The position numbers and the translations under genes were made by a program. DNA of 33,733 bases from Lachnoclostridium sp. (GTDB taxonomy: Bacteria; Bacteroidota; Bacteroidia; Bacteroidales; Muribaculaceae), in NCBI GenBank assembly GCA_023667185.1, contig JAMPAP010000012.1, positions 1 through 33,733 on the forward strand, given 5' to 3'. The first letter of the stretch is position 1. Each line of letters opens with the position of its first letter. Positions 1 to 8,419 of this stretch are shown in pieces. A model generated the notes under the pieces. That model saw nothing but the letters and a program-made list of their open reading frames with translations, was not told where the DNA came from and searched no databases.

Positions 1-85
1 CAATAGCAACGTCATGCCCATAAGTCTACTTTGCCGATAGCTGAGTAGTTACAATAAAAAGGCAATTTGTCAAAAACAATCAAAT

Positions 86-124
86 AACGCCCCGACCGAT
101 GCAGATGCACTCGGCCGGGGCGTT
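86..124 (-). terminator. Intrinsic terminator after the DUF3298-type lipoprotein gene
   Basis: A 9-bp perfect outer stem (AACGCCCCG with CGGGGCGTT) is extended after one mismatch by CCGA/TCGG around an 11-nt loop. Read on the minus strand it is followed by a T-rich stretch (ATTTGATTGTTTTTG), as expected for a Rho-independent terminator. It lies 22 nt past the stop of the lipoprotein gene. It could also serve a plus-strand gene ending near base 40, but that gene cannot be established from what is visible. Confidence 0.8.
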
Positions 125-145
125 CCGGATTGTAGAGCCTGTATC

Positions 146-1267
146 TTATTTCACGGGACGGAGAGTGTCGCTGATTTTTGAGTAAGGGATAAGGATGTAT
201 ATGATACCTTCGCTGAAGGGAGCAATATCATAAGGCTGGTAAACAAATGCCACCCCGTGAGGTGTCAGTGCCGGACGTGGATAAATGCGGCCGTTATATT
301 CAACATAGCCTATTGAGGTCTTCATACCGGCGGCATCGAGATAAGCCGTGATAACATTGCCTGATGAACGTTTGGCCACCTGGTCAGCCAGAAGCTTCTC
401 CACCTTGGCAAAGCCTGAGACAGTGAAAATATCACTGATGCCGAGCGGACGGTGAGCTTCGGTATCATAAGTGACATAGTAGCCATGCATCAGTCCATGG
501 GCACCGCCGAGATACTGCTCATCATAGAGCATATAAGTTACGAGTTTCTTATCAGCCGACTGCCAGTCAGGATAATAGAAGGCGTCAAATGAATAGCCGA
601 GCTGCTCATTTACGTCGCTGAACTCCTTGCGGTAAGCCTTTTCAAACTGCACGCCCAGAAAATCGATAGCCTGACGGACATCCATTTCGGGTGCCACGGG
701 AGCAATTGCCGATGAGTCAAACATCGTCTCGGTCATGGATGCCTGAAGTTGATGGGTAAGGAAGTCAGTGACATCAAGCTTGGGATGGCGACGCACATAC
801 ACCGAGGCCTCAAACGTAGACTTCGAGCCGAGATCGCCTACGGCAAACGTCTTGGTGCCGGTGACGAGCTCAGTATCGTCAATCACCATTTTTTCCACCG
901 GATTGATTTTCACAGGCAGCGAAGCCACGGGATAAAGAGCCGAGTCCACGCCGTTTACGATCACAAGATTACCATTATCCACGGAGATATTACTGTAGAA
1001 TCCGTCGATAAGCGTAGTGTCAGTCAGCAGATTGTCACGCTGGGTCTTCATCAGGATCACGTCTACGCCTGCATCGTCAGGCTTTGTGACATACGCCAGT
1101 GAAAGCACCATAGTATTATCCTTAAAGAGTGTATCGCCCTGAATAATCTCACCATAGTTCAGTTCAGTTTCCTCAACCTTTGTATCGGTCTTGGCTTTGG
1201 AGGAGCAGGAAGCAGCCACAGCAGTGATGGCTAAAGCTCCGGTCAAGATCATAATAGAAGTTTTCAT
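146..1267 (-). CDS. DUF3298 (RsiV/PdaC-like) domain lipoprotein
   Basis: This 373-residue protein is probably an outer-membrane-anchored lipoprotein. The N-terminus is a short signal sequence ending in AAS-Cys21. The first half (about 30-160) is not recognised. The second half carries the pattern of the DUF4163/DUF3298 family known from the RsiV and PdaC C-terminal regions: a YLGGAHG motif in the middle and a final block with FVYQPYDIAPFSEG followed by an IPY strand. Family members outside RsiV/PdaC have no fixed function; peptidoglycan or lysozyme binding is known for some relatives and is only an inference here. No Cys other than the lipobox and its neighbourhood stands out. It is transcribed alone, with a hairpin after it and another between it and the upstream leucine-rich repeat gene. 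Confidence 0.8.
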   Translation of the reverse strand: MKTSIMILTGALAITAVAASCSSKAKTDTKVEETELNYGEIIQGDTLFKDNTMVLSLAYVTKPDDAGVDVILMKTQRDNLLTDTTLIDGFYSNISVDNGNLVIVNGVDSALYPVASLPVKINPVEKMVIDDTELVTGTKTFAVGDLGSKSTFEASVYVRRHPKLDVTDFLTHQLQASMTETMFDSSAIAPVAPEMDVRQAIDFLGVQFEKAYRKEFSDVNEQLGYSFDAFYYPDWQSADKKLVTYMLYDEQYLGGAHGLMHGYYVTYDTEAHRPLGISDIFTVSGFAKVEKLLADQVAKRSSGNVITAYLDAAGMKTSIGYVEYNGRIYPRPALTPHGVAFVYQPYDIAPFSEGIIYILIPYSKISDTLRPVK

Positions 1268-1326
1268 TTCAAAATAGTTAAACGGTTTGTAATACTACCT
1301 TATAACACCTATGGTGTCAACAAAGT

Positions 1327-1358
1327 TTAAGCCGGATGTCAATTGACACCCGGCTTAA
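1327..1358 (-). terminator. Hairpin terminator after the leucine-rich repeat gene
   Basis: A 9-bp perfect stem (TTAAGCCGG with CCGGCTTAA) encloses the 12-bp palindrome TGTCAATTGACA. It stands 46 nt past the stop codon of the leucine-rich repeat gene. The downstream minus-strand tract is only moderately T-rich, so termination strength is uncertain. A second small palindrome (ACACC-TAT-GGTGT, 1305-1317) lies between it and the next start codon. Confidence 0.6.
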
Positions 1359-1404
1359 GAGATTATTTATCTAAAGGATATTGTAGTATGTCAAAGAGAG
1401 CTTA

Positions 1405-2463
1405 TCAATAGTTCCACTGGCAAGCGACCATTCGCAGACTTGTATCACCCATTGTACGGAAGTCAGTGATCATATTGTAGCGGCAGTTGACGTAAGTAAG
1501 AGCCGGGTCAAATGATACATCGAGCATCGTAAGCTGGTTGTTGTTGCAGATGACGCGCTGGAGGAAGTTCTGATTAGAGAGAGTGAGGTTTGTCAAGTCG
1601 TTGTAGCAGCAGTCTACATACTGGAGGTTGCCGCATCCATCGACGTTGAGGGTAGTCAGATCATTGTAGGAGCAAACGAGGTCAAGAAGGTTCTGGCAGT
1701 CACGGAGACCGAGGGTAACCATGTGGTTGTCAGAGCAGATGAAGGTAGCCAGTGAAGGAAGACCGGATACGAGCATACTTGTGATCTCGTTGTCATCAAT
1801 GTTGAGGTTCTGAAGGTTAACCACGCCTGTAAGGTCGAGTGAAGTCAGCTTGTTGTAACCGCAATAGAGGTTTTTCAGAGCTGTACATCCTGATACTGAC
1901 AGAGCTTCAAGGTGGTTACCCTGGCAGTTGAGGGTCTCGAGGTTATAGCTGTTGGCGAGGTCAAGGTCTACGAAGAGGTTGTTTGACACGTTGAGATTCT
2001 TCATAAGCGGAGCGTTCTCAATCGCGAAGTCAGTAAGACGGTTCTTGTAGAGCGAAACCTTCTGGAGGCTCTTGCAGCCATCGAAAGTAACTGAGGTAAG
2101 TTTGTTACGGCTTGCGTTCAGTTCAGTGAGGGCATTGTCGTTGGTAAGGTTAAGTGAAGTGAGCTTGTTGCGTGACACATCCACTTTTGTAAGAGCGGTG
2201 AAACCTGAGAGGTCGAGTTCGCCTGCAAGTTTCTTATCTTTCCATTCGATAGCGGTGACGTGACCGTTCTCGAAAGTCACACCTTCGATAGCCGTCAGAT
2301 TAGACATATCGGTCACCTTAAGTGCCGCAGCATTGGAAGTGGCTTCAGCAGCAGGCTGTGATAAGAAAGCCTTCAGCTGTTTAGCCTCATTCTTGTCAAG
2401 TTTCTGAGCGAAAGCTGTCATACATCCCAGCATGATAGCGATCATTAATAAAGCCTTTTTCAT
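1405..2463 (-). CDS. Secreted leucine-rich repeat protein with twelve 21-residue repeats
   Basis: This 352-residue protein has a cleavable signal peptide (MKKALLMIAIMLGCMTAFA before QK). After a 70-residue N-terminal region, residues 91-342 consist of twelve consecutive repeats, each exactly 21 residues with the frame LxxLxxxxNxLTxLxLxxxx; a half repeat ends the protein. From the fifth repeat on, most repeats have Cys at position 6 (NCQGN, YCGYN, ICSDN, VCSYN, DCCYN and so on), which would stack as a ladder along one face of the solenoid. No sorting domain, transmembrane segment or lipobox is seen. Such short-repeat LRR proteins are common exported proteins in Bacteroidales with presumed binding roles; the ligand cannot be inferred. 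The gene stands alone between hairpins. Confidence 0.85.
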   Translation of the reverse strand: MKKALLMIAIMLGCMTAFAQKLDKNEAKQLKAFLSQPAAEATSNAAALKVTDMSNLTAIEGVTFENGHVTAIEWKDKKLAGELDLSGFTALTKVDVSRNKLTSLNLTNDNALTELNASRNKLTSVTFDGCKSLQKVSLYKNRLTDFAIENAPLMKNLNVSNNLFVDLDLANSYNLETLNCQGNHLEALSVSGCTALKNLYCGYNKLTSLDLTGVVNLQNLNIDDNEITSMLVSGLPSLATFICSDNHMVTLGLRDCQNLLDLVCSYNDLTTLNVDGCGNLQYVDCCYNDLTNLTLSNQNFLQRVICNNNQLTMLDVSFDPALTYVNCRYNMITDFRTMGDTSLRMVACQWNY

Positions 2464-2565
2464 AATACAATAGTTTTGATGTTTTTGTTAATTTTATCTT
2501 CATAACAACTGCATCAAAAAAAAAGTTTATGAAAAGTCTTAATTTTTATCAAAAAAATGAATGTA

Positions 2566-2745
2566 TTATTTCAAAACCTTAAACAGAAGCCACACAATGA
2601 GCAATCCGACGATCGCAAAAATTATCGTGGAGGTAAAAAACATCTTCCATGAGCCGCTGCGGCGGGGCGACAACCAGGTGTAGACTCCGCCGCATACTAT
2701 ACCGTAACATATCGCGGCCACAATCCATAGACTTGTCTCACCCAT
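2566..2745 (-). CDS. Small two-helix membrane protein downstream of ddl
   Basis: A 59-codon frame starts ATG four bases after the ddl stop and ends TAA. The product begins MGETSLWIVAAICYG and has two hydrophobic segments (about residues 6-24 and 36-56). They are separated by a short polar and basic loop (SPRRSGSWK), which predicts a hairpin inner-membrane protein. The tight spacing argues for co-expression with ddl. I do not recognise the family and assign no function. The frame is too regular in hydrophobicity, and too well placed behind ddl, to dismiss, but its short length makes this a moderate call. A conserved counterpart behind ddl in related genomes would settle it. Confidence 0.65.
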   Translation of the reverse strand: MGETSLWIVAAICYGIVCGGVYTWLSPRRSGSWKMFFTSTIIFAIVGLLIVWLLFKVLK

Positions 2746-2749
2746 GATA

Positions 2750-3937
2750 TCACTTGGATTTAGCGCCTTTTACACCACCTTTTACACCACCGCCCATTGA
2801 GAAGATGTTGGCATCGTAGCTCACGGTCTTGAGCTGTTTCTCGCGATGACGCTTCAAGGCGAGCTGCACGAGGCGATCCATGAGCTGATCGAAGGTGATT
2901 CCGGTAGCTTCCCACAGGTAGAAAGAGAGCGAGCCCGGGATAGTGTTGATCTCATTGACATATATATTATCATTGTCAGCATCTACGATCACATCCACGC
3001 GGCTCACGCCATGGCATCCGAGCACACGGAAGGTCTCGCCGGCAAGAAATTGTATCCGCTTGGTCATCTCTTCAGGAAGGTCAGCGGGGATACGCTTCTG
3101 CGATGCCTGCATACCCTTTGCGCCCTTGGTACCACCCATATATTTATCAGTGTACGAGAGGATCTCGCCGCTCTTGATGGGCTCTTCCAGCACTGAGGTC
3201 TGGTAATCATTGCAGTCTCCGAGCACTGAGCAGTTGATCTCCTTGAGATTTTCCACCATATGCTCCACTATGATGCGCGAAGAATATTTCTCAGCTTCAG
3301 CCACACGCTCTACAAGCTGGGTACGATCAACGGCACGCCCGATGCCTACGCTTGAGCCGAGGTTGGCGGGCTTTACTATCACGGGATAGCCTATCTTTTT
3401 TTCGATTTTCTCGATAAGGTCAGCGCGCTGCTTGTACCACTGCTTGTCAGTGAACCATACATAGTCCACAACCGGGATGTCACACTCACGAAGAATCATC
3501 TTCATAGTAATCTTATCCATACCATTGGCCGAAGCCAGAGTGTCACATCCGGCGTATGGTATACCTATCGAGTCAAGTATTCCCTCGAAGGTGCCATCCT
3601 CGCCGTTAGAGCCGTGGAGCACGGGGATCACCACGTCGAGCTTGTCGGCAACCGGATTGCCAAACATTGAGCGCTTCACCTTATAAAGATTGCAGTCGCC
3701 AAACGAGGGCTCCATGTACACCTGGGTGCACTTGGCCAGCAAAGCGGGTATATCGCGATAGTTAGCGACGTCGAAGAGAGCCTCTCCGGTATACCATTTA
3801 CCCTGCTTGGATATATATACGGGCACCACATCATAGCGGTTACGGTCAATGGCATGCATGGCCTGATTGGCTGATATTACTGATATTTCGTGCTCGGTGG
3901 AACGTCCGCCGAAAAACACACCGATTTTTGTCTTCAT
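2750..3937 (-). CDS. ddl: D-alanine--D-alanine ligase
   Basis: This cytoplasmic ATP-grasp enzyme joins two D-alanines to make the dipeptide end of the peptidoglycan stem. Visible family motifs are GGRSTEHEISV (10-20, binding the first D-Ala), HGSNGEDGTFEG (108-119), the ATP-grasp lysine and loop VKPANLGSSVGIG (188-200), the omega-loop tyrosine region SYTDKY (261-266), and the metal-binding and signature block YVNEINTIPGSLSFY (326-340). At 395 residues it is longer than the compact 300-330 aa forms, resembling the longer DdlA type. The last 15 residues (GGGVKGGVKGAKSK) form a Gly/Lys tail encoded by a 12-bp tandem duplication, probably replication slippage and unlikely to be catalytic. A TACCTTTG promoter box lies 23 nt upstream of the ATG. 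Confidence 0.95.
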   Translation of the reverse strand: MKTKIGVFFGGRSTEHEISVISANQAMHAIDRNRYDVVPVYISKQGKWYTGEALFDVANYRDIPALLAKCTQVYMEPSFGDCNLYKVKRSMFGNPVADKLDVVIPVLHGSNGEDGTFEGILDSIGIPYAGCDTLASANGMDKITMKMILRECDIPVVDYVWFTDKQWYKQRADLIEKIEKKIGYPVIVKPANLGSSVGIGRAVDRTQLVERVAEAEKYSSRIIVEHMVENLKEINCSVLGDCNDYQTSVLEEPIKSGEILSYTDKYMGGTKGAKGMQASQKRIPADLPEEMTKRIQFLAGETFRVLGCHGVSRVDVIVDADNDNIYVNEINTIPGSLSFYLWEATGITFDQLMDRLVQLALKRHREKQLKTVSYDANIFSMGGGVKGGVKGAKSK

Positions 3938-3959
3938 TCTTAAGATTTCATTTGTCCGA

Positions 3960-3967
3960 CAAAGGTA
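3960..3967 (-). promoter_or_regulatory. Bacteroides-type -7 box for ddl
   Basis: TACCTTTG on the minus strand matches the TAnnTTTG -7 consensus of Bacteroidota sigma-ABfr promoters and lies about 22 nt before the ddl ATG. The -33 region is only T-rich (AATTTT), so half of the promoter is weak. Confidence 0.55.
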
Positions 3968-4009
3968 AGAAATATTTGGTGAGGATTAAAATTTTTCTTA
4001 CTGACCGGG

Positions 4010-4040
4010 TTGTGGATTTGAGAAAAATTTTGTAATTTTG
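4010..4040 (+). promoter_or_regulatory. Promoter of gyrB (TTG-N20-TAATTTTG)
   Basis: A TTG at 4010-4012 is followed after 20 nt by TAATTTTG (4033-4040), matching the Bacteroidota -33/-7 arrangement. The gyrB ATG is 91 nt further on, giving a leader of roughly 85 nt. No riboswitch-like fold is evident in that leader. Confidence 0.6.
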
Positions 4041-4131
4041 TTTGATTTTTCGTTGAAGCCATCGCGTAACTCTATCACGGTGACTTACAGGAATTTAAAC
4101 AAGTTGAATATAAAGAAATAGAAAATAGATT

Positions 4132-6069
4132 ATGTCAGAAGACTTGCAGAAAGAAGAATACAGCGCGAGTAACATTCAAGTCCTCGAGGGCCTTGAAGCC
4201 GTACGTAAGCGTCCGGCCATGTATATCGGTGATATTGGCGTAAAAGGACTTCATCACCTTGTATATGAGGTGGTTGACAACTCTATCGACGAGGCTCTCG
4301 CCGGTTATGCCACTCATATAGATGTTACCATCAACGAGGATAATTCAATCACCGTAGTTGACAACGGCCGCGGTATCCCCGTGGATATGCATGAGAAGGA
4401 GCATAAGAGCGCTCTCGAAGTTGTGCTCACAGTGCTTCACGCCGGCGGCAAGTTTGACAAGGGTTCTTACAAGGTATCAGGCGGTCTGCACGGCGTAGGT
4501 GTATCCTGCGTAAACGCCCTCTCGACCTACCTCCGCGCCGAAGTTCACCGCGACGGCAAGGCCTACGTTCAAGAATACTCCTGCGGCAAGCCCACCACCG
4601 AGCTTAAAGTCGTTGGTACATCAGATCACACCGGCACATCGGTAACATTCCTTCCTGACCCCACCATCTTCACTGTCACCGTCTACGACTACAGCACTCT
4701 GGCCAACCGCCTCCGTGACCTGGCCTTCCTCAACGCCGGAATTACCCTTACACTTACCGACAAACGCACCCTCGATGCCGAAGGAAACTTCGTTCACGAG
4801 ACTTTCTATTCTCGCAACGGTCTGCGCGAATTTGTGGAATACATTGACAGCAACAAAGAGTCGCTCATCGACGATGTAATCCACCTCAACACCGAGCGTC
4901 AGGGCGTACCCGTGGAAGTGGCTCTCACATATAATAATACGTATAACGAGAACGTCTACTCCTTCGTCAACAATATCAACACCATCGAGGGTGGTACTCA
5001 CCTTACAGGCTTCCGCCGCGGATTGACCACAACTCTCAAGAAATATGCCGAGGACAACAAGCTTCTCGAAAAAGTAAAAATCGACATTGACCCCGCTGAC
5101 TTCCGCGAAGGACTCACTGCCGTGGTATCAGTAAAGGTAATGGAACCTCAGTTTGAAGGCCAGACCAAGACCAAACTTGGCAACAACGAAGTGATCGGCG
5201 CCGTAAGCTCAGCCGTCAGCGAAGCTCTCCGCAACTATCTCGAGGAACATCCTCGCCAAGCTCGCACCATCGTCGACAAGATCATCATCGCCGCCCAGGC
5301 CCGCCATGCTGCGCGCAACGCCCGCGACAAGATACAGCGCAAGTCGCCCCTCAGCGGTGGCGGTCTCCCCGGAAAACTGGCCGACTGCTCGTCACGCCAC
5401 GCTGAAGACTGCGAGCTCTTCCTCGTCGAGGGTGACTCGGCAGGCGGTACTGCTAAGCAGGGCCGCGACCGTCGTTTCCAGGCCATACTCCCGCTCCGAG
5501 GCAAAATCCTCAACGTGGAGAAAGCCATGGATCACAAGGTGTTTGACAGCCAGGAAATCACCAACCTCTACCGTGCACTCCGTGTAACCATCGGCACCGA
5601 GGAGGATCCCAAGGAGGTCAACATCTCCAAGCTTGCCTACCACAAGATCATCATCATGACCGATGCCGACGTGGACGGTAGCCATATCGCCACACTGCTG
5701 ATGACATTCTTCTTCCGCCGTATGCGCCCCATCATCGAAAACGGCTACCTGTATCTCGCCACCCCCCCGCTGTTCAAGTGCACCCGCGGTAAAGTAGAGG
5801 AATATTGCTGGACAGAGCAACAAGTGCAGCAGTTCATAGCCATCAACGGCGACAAGACCAAGGTGCAGCGCTACAAAGGTCTCGGTGAGATGAGCGACAA
5901 AGAGCTCCGTGACACCACAATGGATCCCGAGCAGCGCCTGCTCAAGCAGGTCAACATCAGCGACGCCGCCGAGGCTGACCGCATTTTCTCCATGCTCATG
6001 GGTGAAGACGTAGGCCCCCGCCGCGACTTCATCGAAAGCAACGCCACTTACGCCAACATCGACGCATAA
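4132..6069 (+). CDS. gyrB: DNA gyrase subunit B
   Basis: This is the ATPase and TOPRIM subunit of gyrase, which with GyrA introduces negative supercoils. The order is classic: an N-terminal GHKL ATPase domain (EVVDNSIDEALAG, DNGRGIPV, GGLHGVGVSCVNALS), a transducer segment with the QTKTKLGN switch lysine, then the TOPRIM domain (EGDSAGGTAKQGRDRRFQA, PLRGKILNVEKA, MTDADVDGSHI). The C-terminus ends in the GyrB-type DFIESNATYANIDA. Its 645 residues fit the shorter GyrB class without the enterobacterial insertion. The RGKILNVEKA signature and TAKQGRDR distinguish it from the ParE homologue 22 kb away, which reads RGKPKNSYG and SITKIRN. It is monocistronic: a promoter precedes it and a strong hairpin follows. 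Confidence 0.97.
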   Translation: MSEDLQKEEYSASNIQVLEGLEAVRKRPAMYIGDIGVKGLHHLVYEVVDNSIDEALAGYATHIDVTINEDNSITVVDNGRGIPVDMHEKEHKSALEVVLTVLHAGGKFDKGSYKVSGGLHGVGVSCVNALSTYLRAEVHRDGKAYVQEYSCGKPTTELKVVGTSDHTGTSVTFLPDPTIFTVTVYDYSTLANRLRDLAFLNAGITLTLTDKRTLDAEGNFVHETFYSRNGLREFVEYIDSNKESLIDDVIHLNTERQGVPVEVALTYNNTYNENVYSFVNNINTIEGGTHLTGFRRGLTTTLKKYAEDNKLLEKVKIDIDPADFREGLTAVVSVKVMEPQFEGQTKTKLGNNEVIGAVSSAVSEALRNYLEEHPRQARTIVDKIIIAAQARHAARNARDKIQRKSPLSGGGLPGKLADCSSRHAEDCELFLVEGDSAGGTAKQGRDRRFQAILPLRGKILNVEKAMDHKVFDSQEITNLYRALRVTIGTEEDPKEVNISKLAYHKIIIMTDADVDGSHIATLLMTFFFRRMRPIIENGYLYLATPPLFKCTRGKVEEYCWTEQQVQQFIAINGDKTKVQRYKGLGEMSDKELRDTTMDPEQRLLKQVNISDAAEADRIFSMLMGEDVGPRRDFIESNATYANIDA

Positions 6070-6082
6070 TCGCTATAGCCGT

Positions 6083-6120
6083 AAACAGGTACAATTCCAC
6101 TAAAGAAATTGTACCTGTTT
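6083..6120 (+). terminator. Intrinsic terminator after gyrB
   Basis: A perfect 14-bp inverted repeat (AAACAGGTACAATT with AATTGTACCTGTTT) surrounds a 10-nt loop, 13 nt past the gyrB stop. The right arm ends in TTT and is followed by a mixed sequence. The stem is symmetric enough to fold on either strand. Confidence 0.75.
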
Positions 6121-6180
6121 ACTGTATTTTGAACACTTTAGCCCACTTAAACGTTAAAGTAATTAAAAATCATCAAGCAA

Positions 6181-8397
6181 ATGAACATTAAGAAGGAAGT
6201 TGTCGACTACGTAAACCGGCAAGAAAACAACACATATAATTATAAGCAGGTATCCTACGCCATCGGCGCCGATACTCCCGCTCAGCAGCGTCAAGTAGCC
6301 ATGCTTCTTATCGAGATGGCTTTTGACGGTAAAATCATTGAAGTTTCCCCCGGCAAATATAAATCGCCGAAACGATCCTCTGAAGCCACAGGCGTGTTTG
6401 TGCGCCGCTCAAATGGTAAAAACTCGGTAATCACTGACTCTGACGGCGAAACAATCTTCGTGGCCGAGCGCAACTCCATGCATGCCCTCAACGGCGACAA
6501 GGTGCGCATCTCTATCGCAGCACGCCGCCGCGGAGTGGAGCCGGAAGCAAAGGTGGAGGAGATTATCGAAAAGAACGACCAGACTTTTATCGGCACTCTC
6601 GAGGTGGACAAGCAGTATGCTTTCCTGAATACTGACTCTAAATTTCTTGCCGCCGACATTTTCATTCCCAAAGCAAAACTAAAAGGTGGACAGACCGGCG
6701 ATAAGGCCATCGTAAGAATCACCGAATGGAAGGATGACTCGAAAAATCCTCGCGGTGAAGTCGTCGACATCATCGGCAAGAAGGGCGAAAACAATACTGA
6801 GATGCATGCCATCCTTGCTGAATTCGGACTCCCTTACAAATATCCCGTCAACGTGGAGAAAGCTGCGGACAAGATCGATGGTGCTATCTCGGACGAGGAG
6901 GTGGCTCGCCGCATTGATATGCGTGACGTTGTGACATTCACCATTGACCCGCGCGACGCCAAGGACTTCGACGACGCCCTCTCGTTCCGCAAGCTCAAAA
7001 ATGGCAATTACGAAGTGGGTGTCCATATTGCCGACGTTACCCACTACGTTCATCCTGACACCCTTATCGACCGCGAGGCTGAGAAGCGCGCCACATCAGT
7101 ATATCTTGTGGATCGCACCATCCCGATGCTCCCGGAGCACCTGTGTAATGGCGTATGCTCGCTGCGTCCTGATGAGGAAAAGCTCACATTTTCAGTAATT
7201 TTCGAGCTCGACAACAATGCCAATGTCATAAACCACAAGATATGCCGCACCGTAATCAAGAGCAATCGCCGCTTTGCCTATGAGGAGGCTCAGGATGTGA
7301 TCGAAACCGGTCTCGGCGACTACGTGGAGGAGATCACCACCCTCAACGAGCTTGCCAAGAAACTCCGCGCCCGCCGCTACGAGAACGGCTCGGTTGAATT
7401 TGACCGCGCTGAGGTGAAGTTTGACATCGACAAGGATGGTCATCCCACAGGCGTATATTTCAAGGTGTCAAAGGATGCCAACAAGCTCATCGAAGAATTT
7501 ATGCTCCTGGCCAACAAGGCTGTAGCCACCCGTATAGGATGCGTTAAAGGATCGAAAAAGAAGGCAAAGGCTTTCGTTTACCGTGTGCACGATATGCCCG
7601 ATCCTACCAAGCTTGCCCAGCTTGCCGAAGTGGCTCGGACATTTGGCTACAAAGTGAAAACCTCCGGCACACCGCGTGATGTCAACCGCTCCATCAACAA
7701 GATGCTCAAAGAGATAAAAGGCGCAGGCGAGGAAAATTATCTCGCTACCCTCGCCATCCGCTCCATGGCTAAGGCTATATACTCAACCGATAATATCGGC
7801 CACTATGGTCTCGGGTTTGACTATTATACCCACTTCACATCACCCATCCGCCGCTACCCTGACATGATGGTTCACCGCCTGCTTCAGCGTTACCTCGACG
7901 GCGGCCGCAGCGTCAACCTCCAGAAACTCGAAGAGGAATGTAAACATTCCTCTGACATGGAGCAACTTGCAGCTAATGCCGAGCGCGCCTCCATCAAATA
8001 CAAGCAGGTGGAGTATATGCAGGATCATATCGGACAAGAGTTCGAAGGCATGATCTCGGGTGTCACCGAGTGGGGGCTCTACGTCGAGATCGAGGAGAAC
8101 CTTTGCGAAGGTCTTATCCCAATGCGTGACCTCGCAAATGATTACTATGACTTCGACGAGAAAAACCACTGCCTCACAGGCCGTCGCCACAACAACCGAT
8201 ACCGTCTTGGCGACAAGGTGAAGATTCGCGTTGCCCGAGCTGACCTTGATAAAAAACAACTTGACTTCGTGCTTGCTGACCTCCCGATGCAACCTGACGA
8301 GGATGACCTCGGCAAAAAAATTTCAGCACGCCAGGCTCTCTCTAACAGCAAACAGAAAAAACGTACCCGCCAGAAGTCAGGACGCCGCCGCAAATAA
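6181..8397 (+). CDS. rnr: Ribonuclease R
   Basis: This 3'-to-5' hydrolytic exoribonuclease of the RNB/RNase II family degrades structured RNA. An N-terminal winged-helix-like segment (about 1-65) precedes two cold-shock-type OB folds. The RNB catalytic core then carries the acidic active-site motif TIDPRDAKDFDDALS, followed by the HIADVTHYV strand and the YxHFTSPIRRYPDMMVHR block. An S1 domain (FEGMISGVTEWGLYVEI) comes next, and a strongly basic tail (QKKRTRQKSGRRRK) probably assists unwinding or ribosome association. The length of 738 residues is normal. The next gene starts 22 nt after it, so the two may be co-transcribed. A TATTTTG sequence between the gyrB hairpin and the start is a one-base-short -7 candidate and is not scored. 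Confidence 0.96.
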   Translation: MNIKKEVVDYVNRQENNTYNYKQVSYAIGADTPAQQRQVAMLLIEMAFDGKIIEVSPGKYKSPKRSSEATGVFVRRSNGKNSVITDSDGETIFVAERNSMHALNGDKVRISIAARRRGVEPEAKVEEIIEKNDQTFIGTLEVDKQYAFLNTDSKFLAADIFIPKAKLKGGQTGDKAIVRITEWKDDSKNPRGEVVDIIGKKGENNTEMHAILAEFGLPYKYPVNVEKAADKIDGAISDEEVARRIDMRDVVTFTIDPRDAKDFDDALSFRKLKNGNYEVGVHIADVTHYVHPDTLIDREAEKRATSVYLVDRTIPMLPEHLCNGVCSLRPDEEKLTFSVIFELDNNANVINHKICRTVIKSNRRFAYEEAQDVIETGLGDYVEEITTLNELAKKLRARRYENGSVEFDRAEVKFDIDKDGHPTGVYFKVSKDANKLIEEFMLLANKAVATRIGCVKGSKKKAKAFVYRVHDMPDPTKLAQLAEVARTFGYKVKTSGTPRDVNRSINKMLKEIKGAGEENYLATLAIRSMAKAIYSTDNIGHYGLGFDYYTHFTSPIRRYPDMMVHRLLQRYLDGGRSVNLQKLEEECKHSSDMEQLAANAERASIKYKQVEYMQDHIGQEFEGMISGVTEWGLYVEIEENLCEGLIPMRDLANDYYDFDEKNHCLTGRRHNNRYRLGDKVKIRVARADLDKKQLDFVLADLPMQPDEDDLGKKISARQALSNSKQKKRTRQKSGRRRK

Positions 8398-8419
8398 TTG
8401 ACCAACACACCACATAAAA

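Noticed and set aside
2-40. Possible 3' end of a plus-strand gene (frame ending TAG at 38-40)
   Set aside because: Only 12 codons are visible and nothing in them is recognisable; the following hairpin is explained by the minus-strand gene.
4621-5823. Open frames of 97-143 codons antisense to gyrB
   Set aside because: They follow from codon bias in a conserved gene; no initiation signal or recognisable protein.
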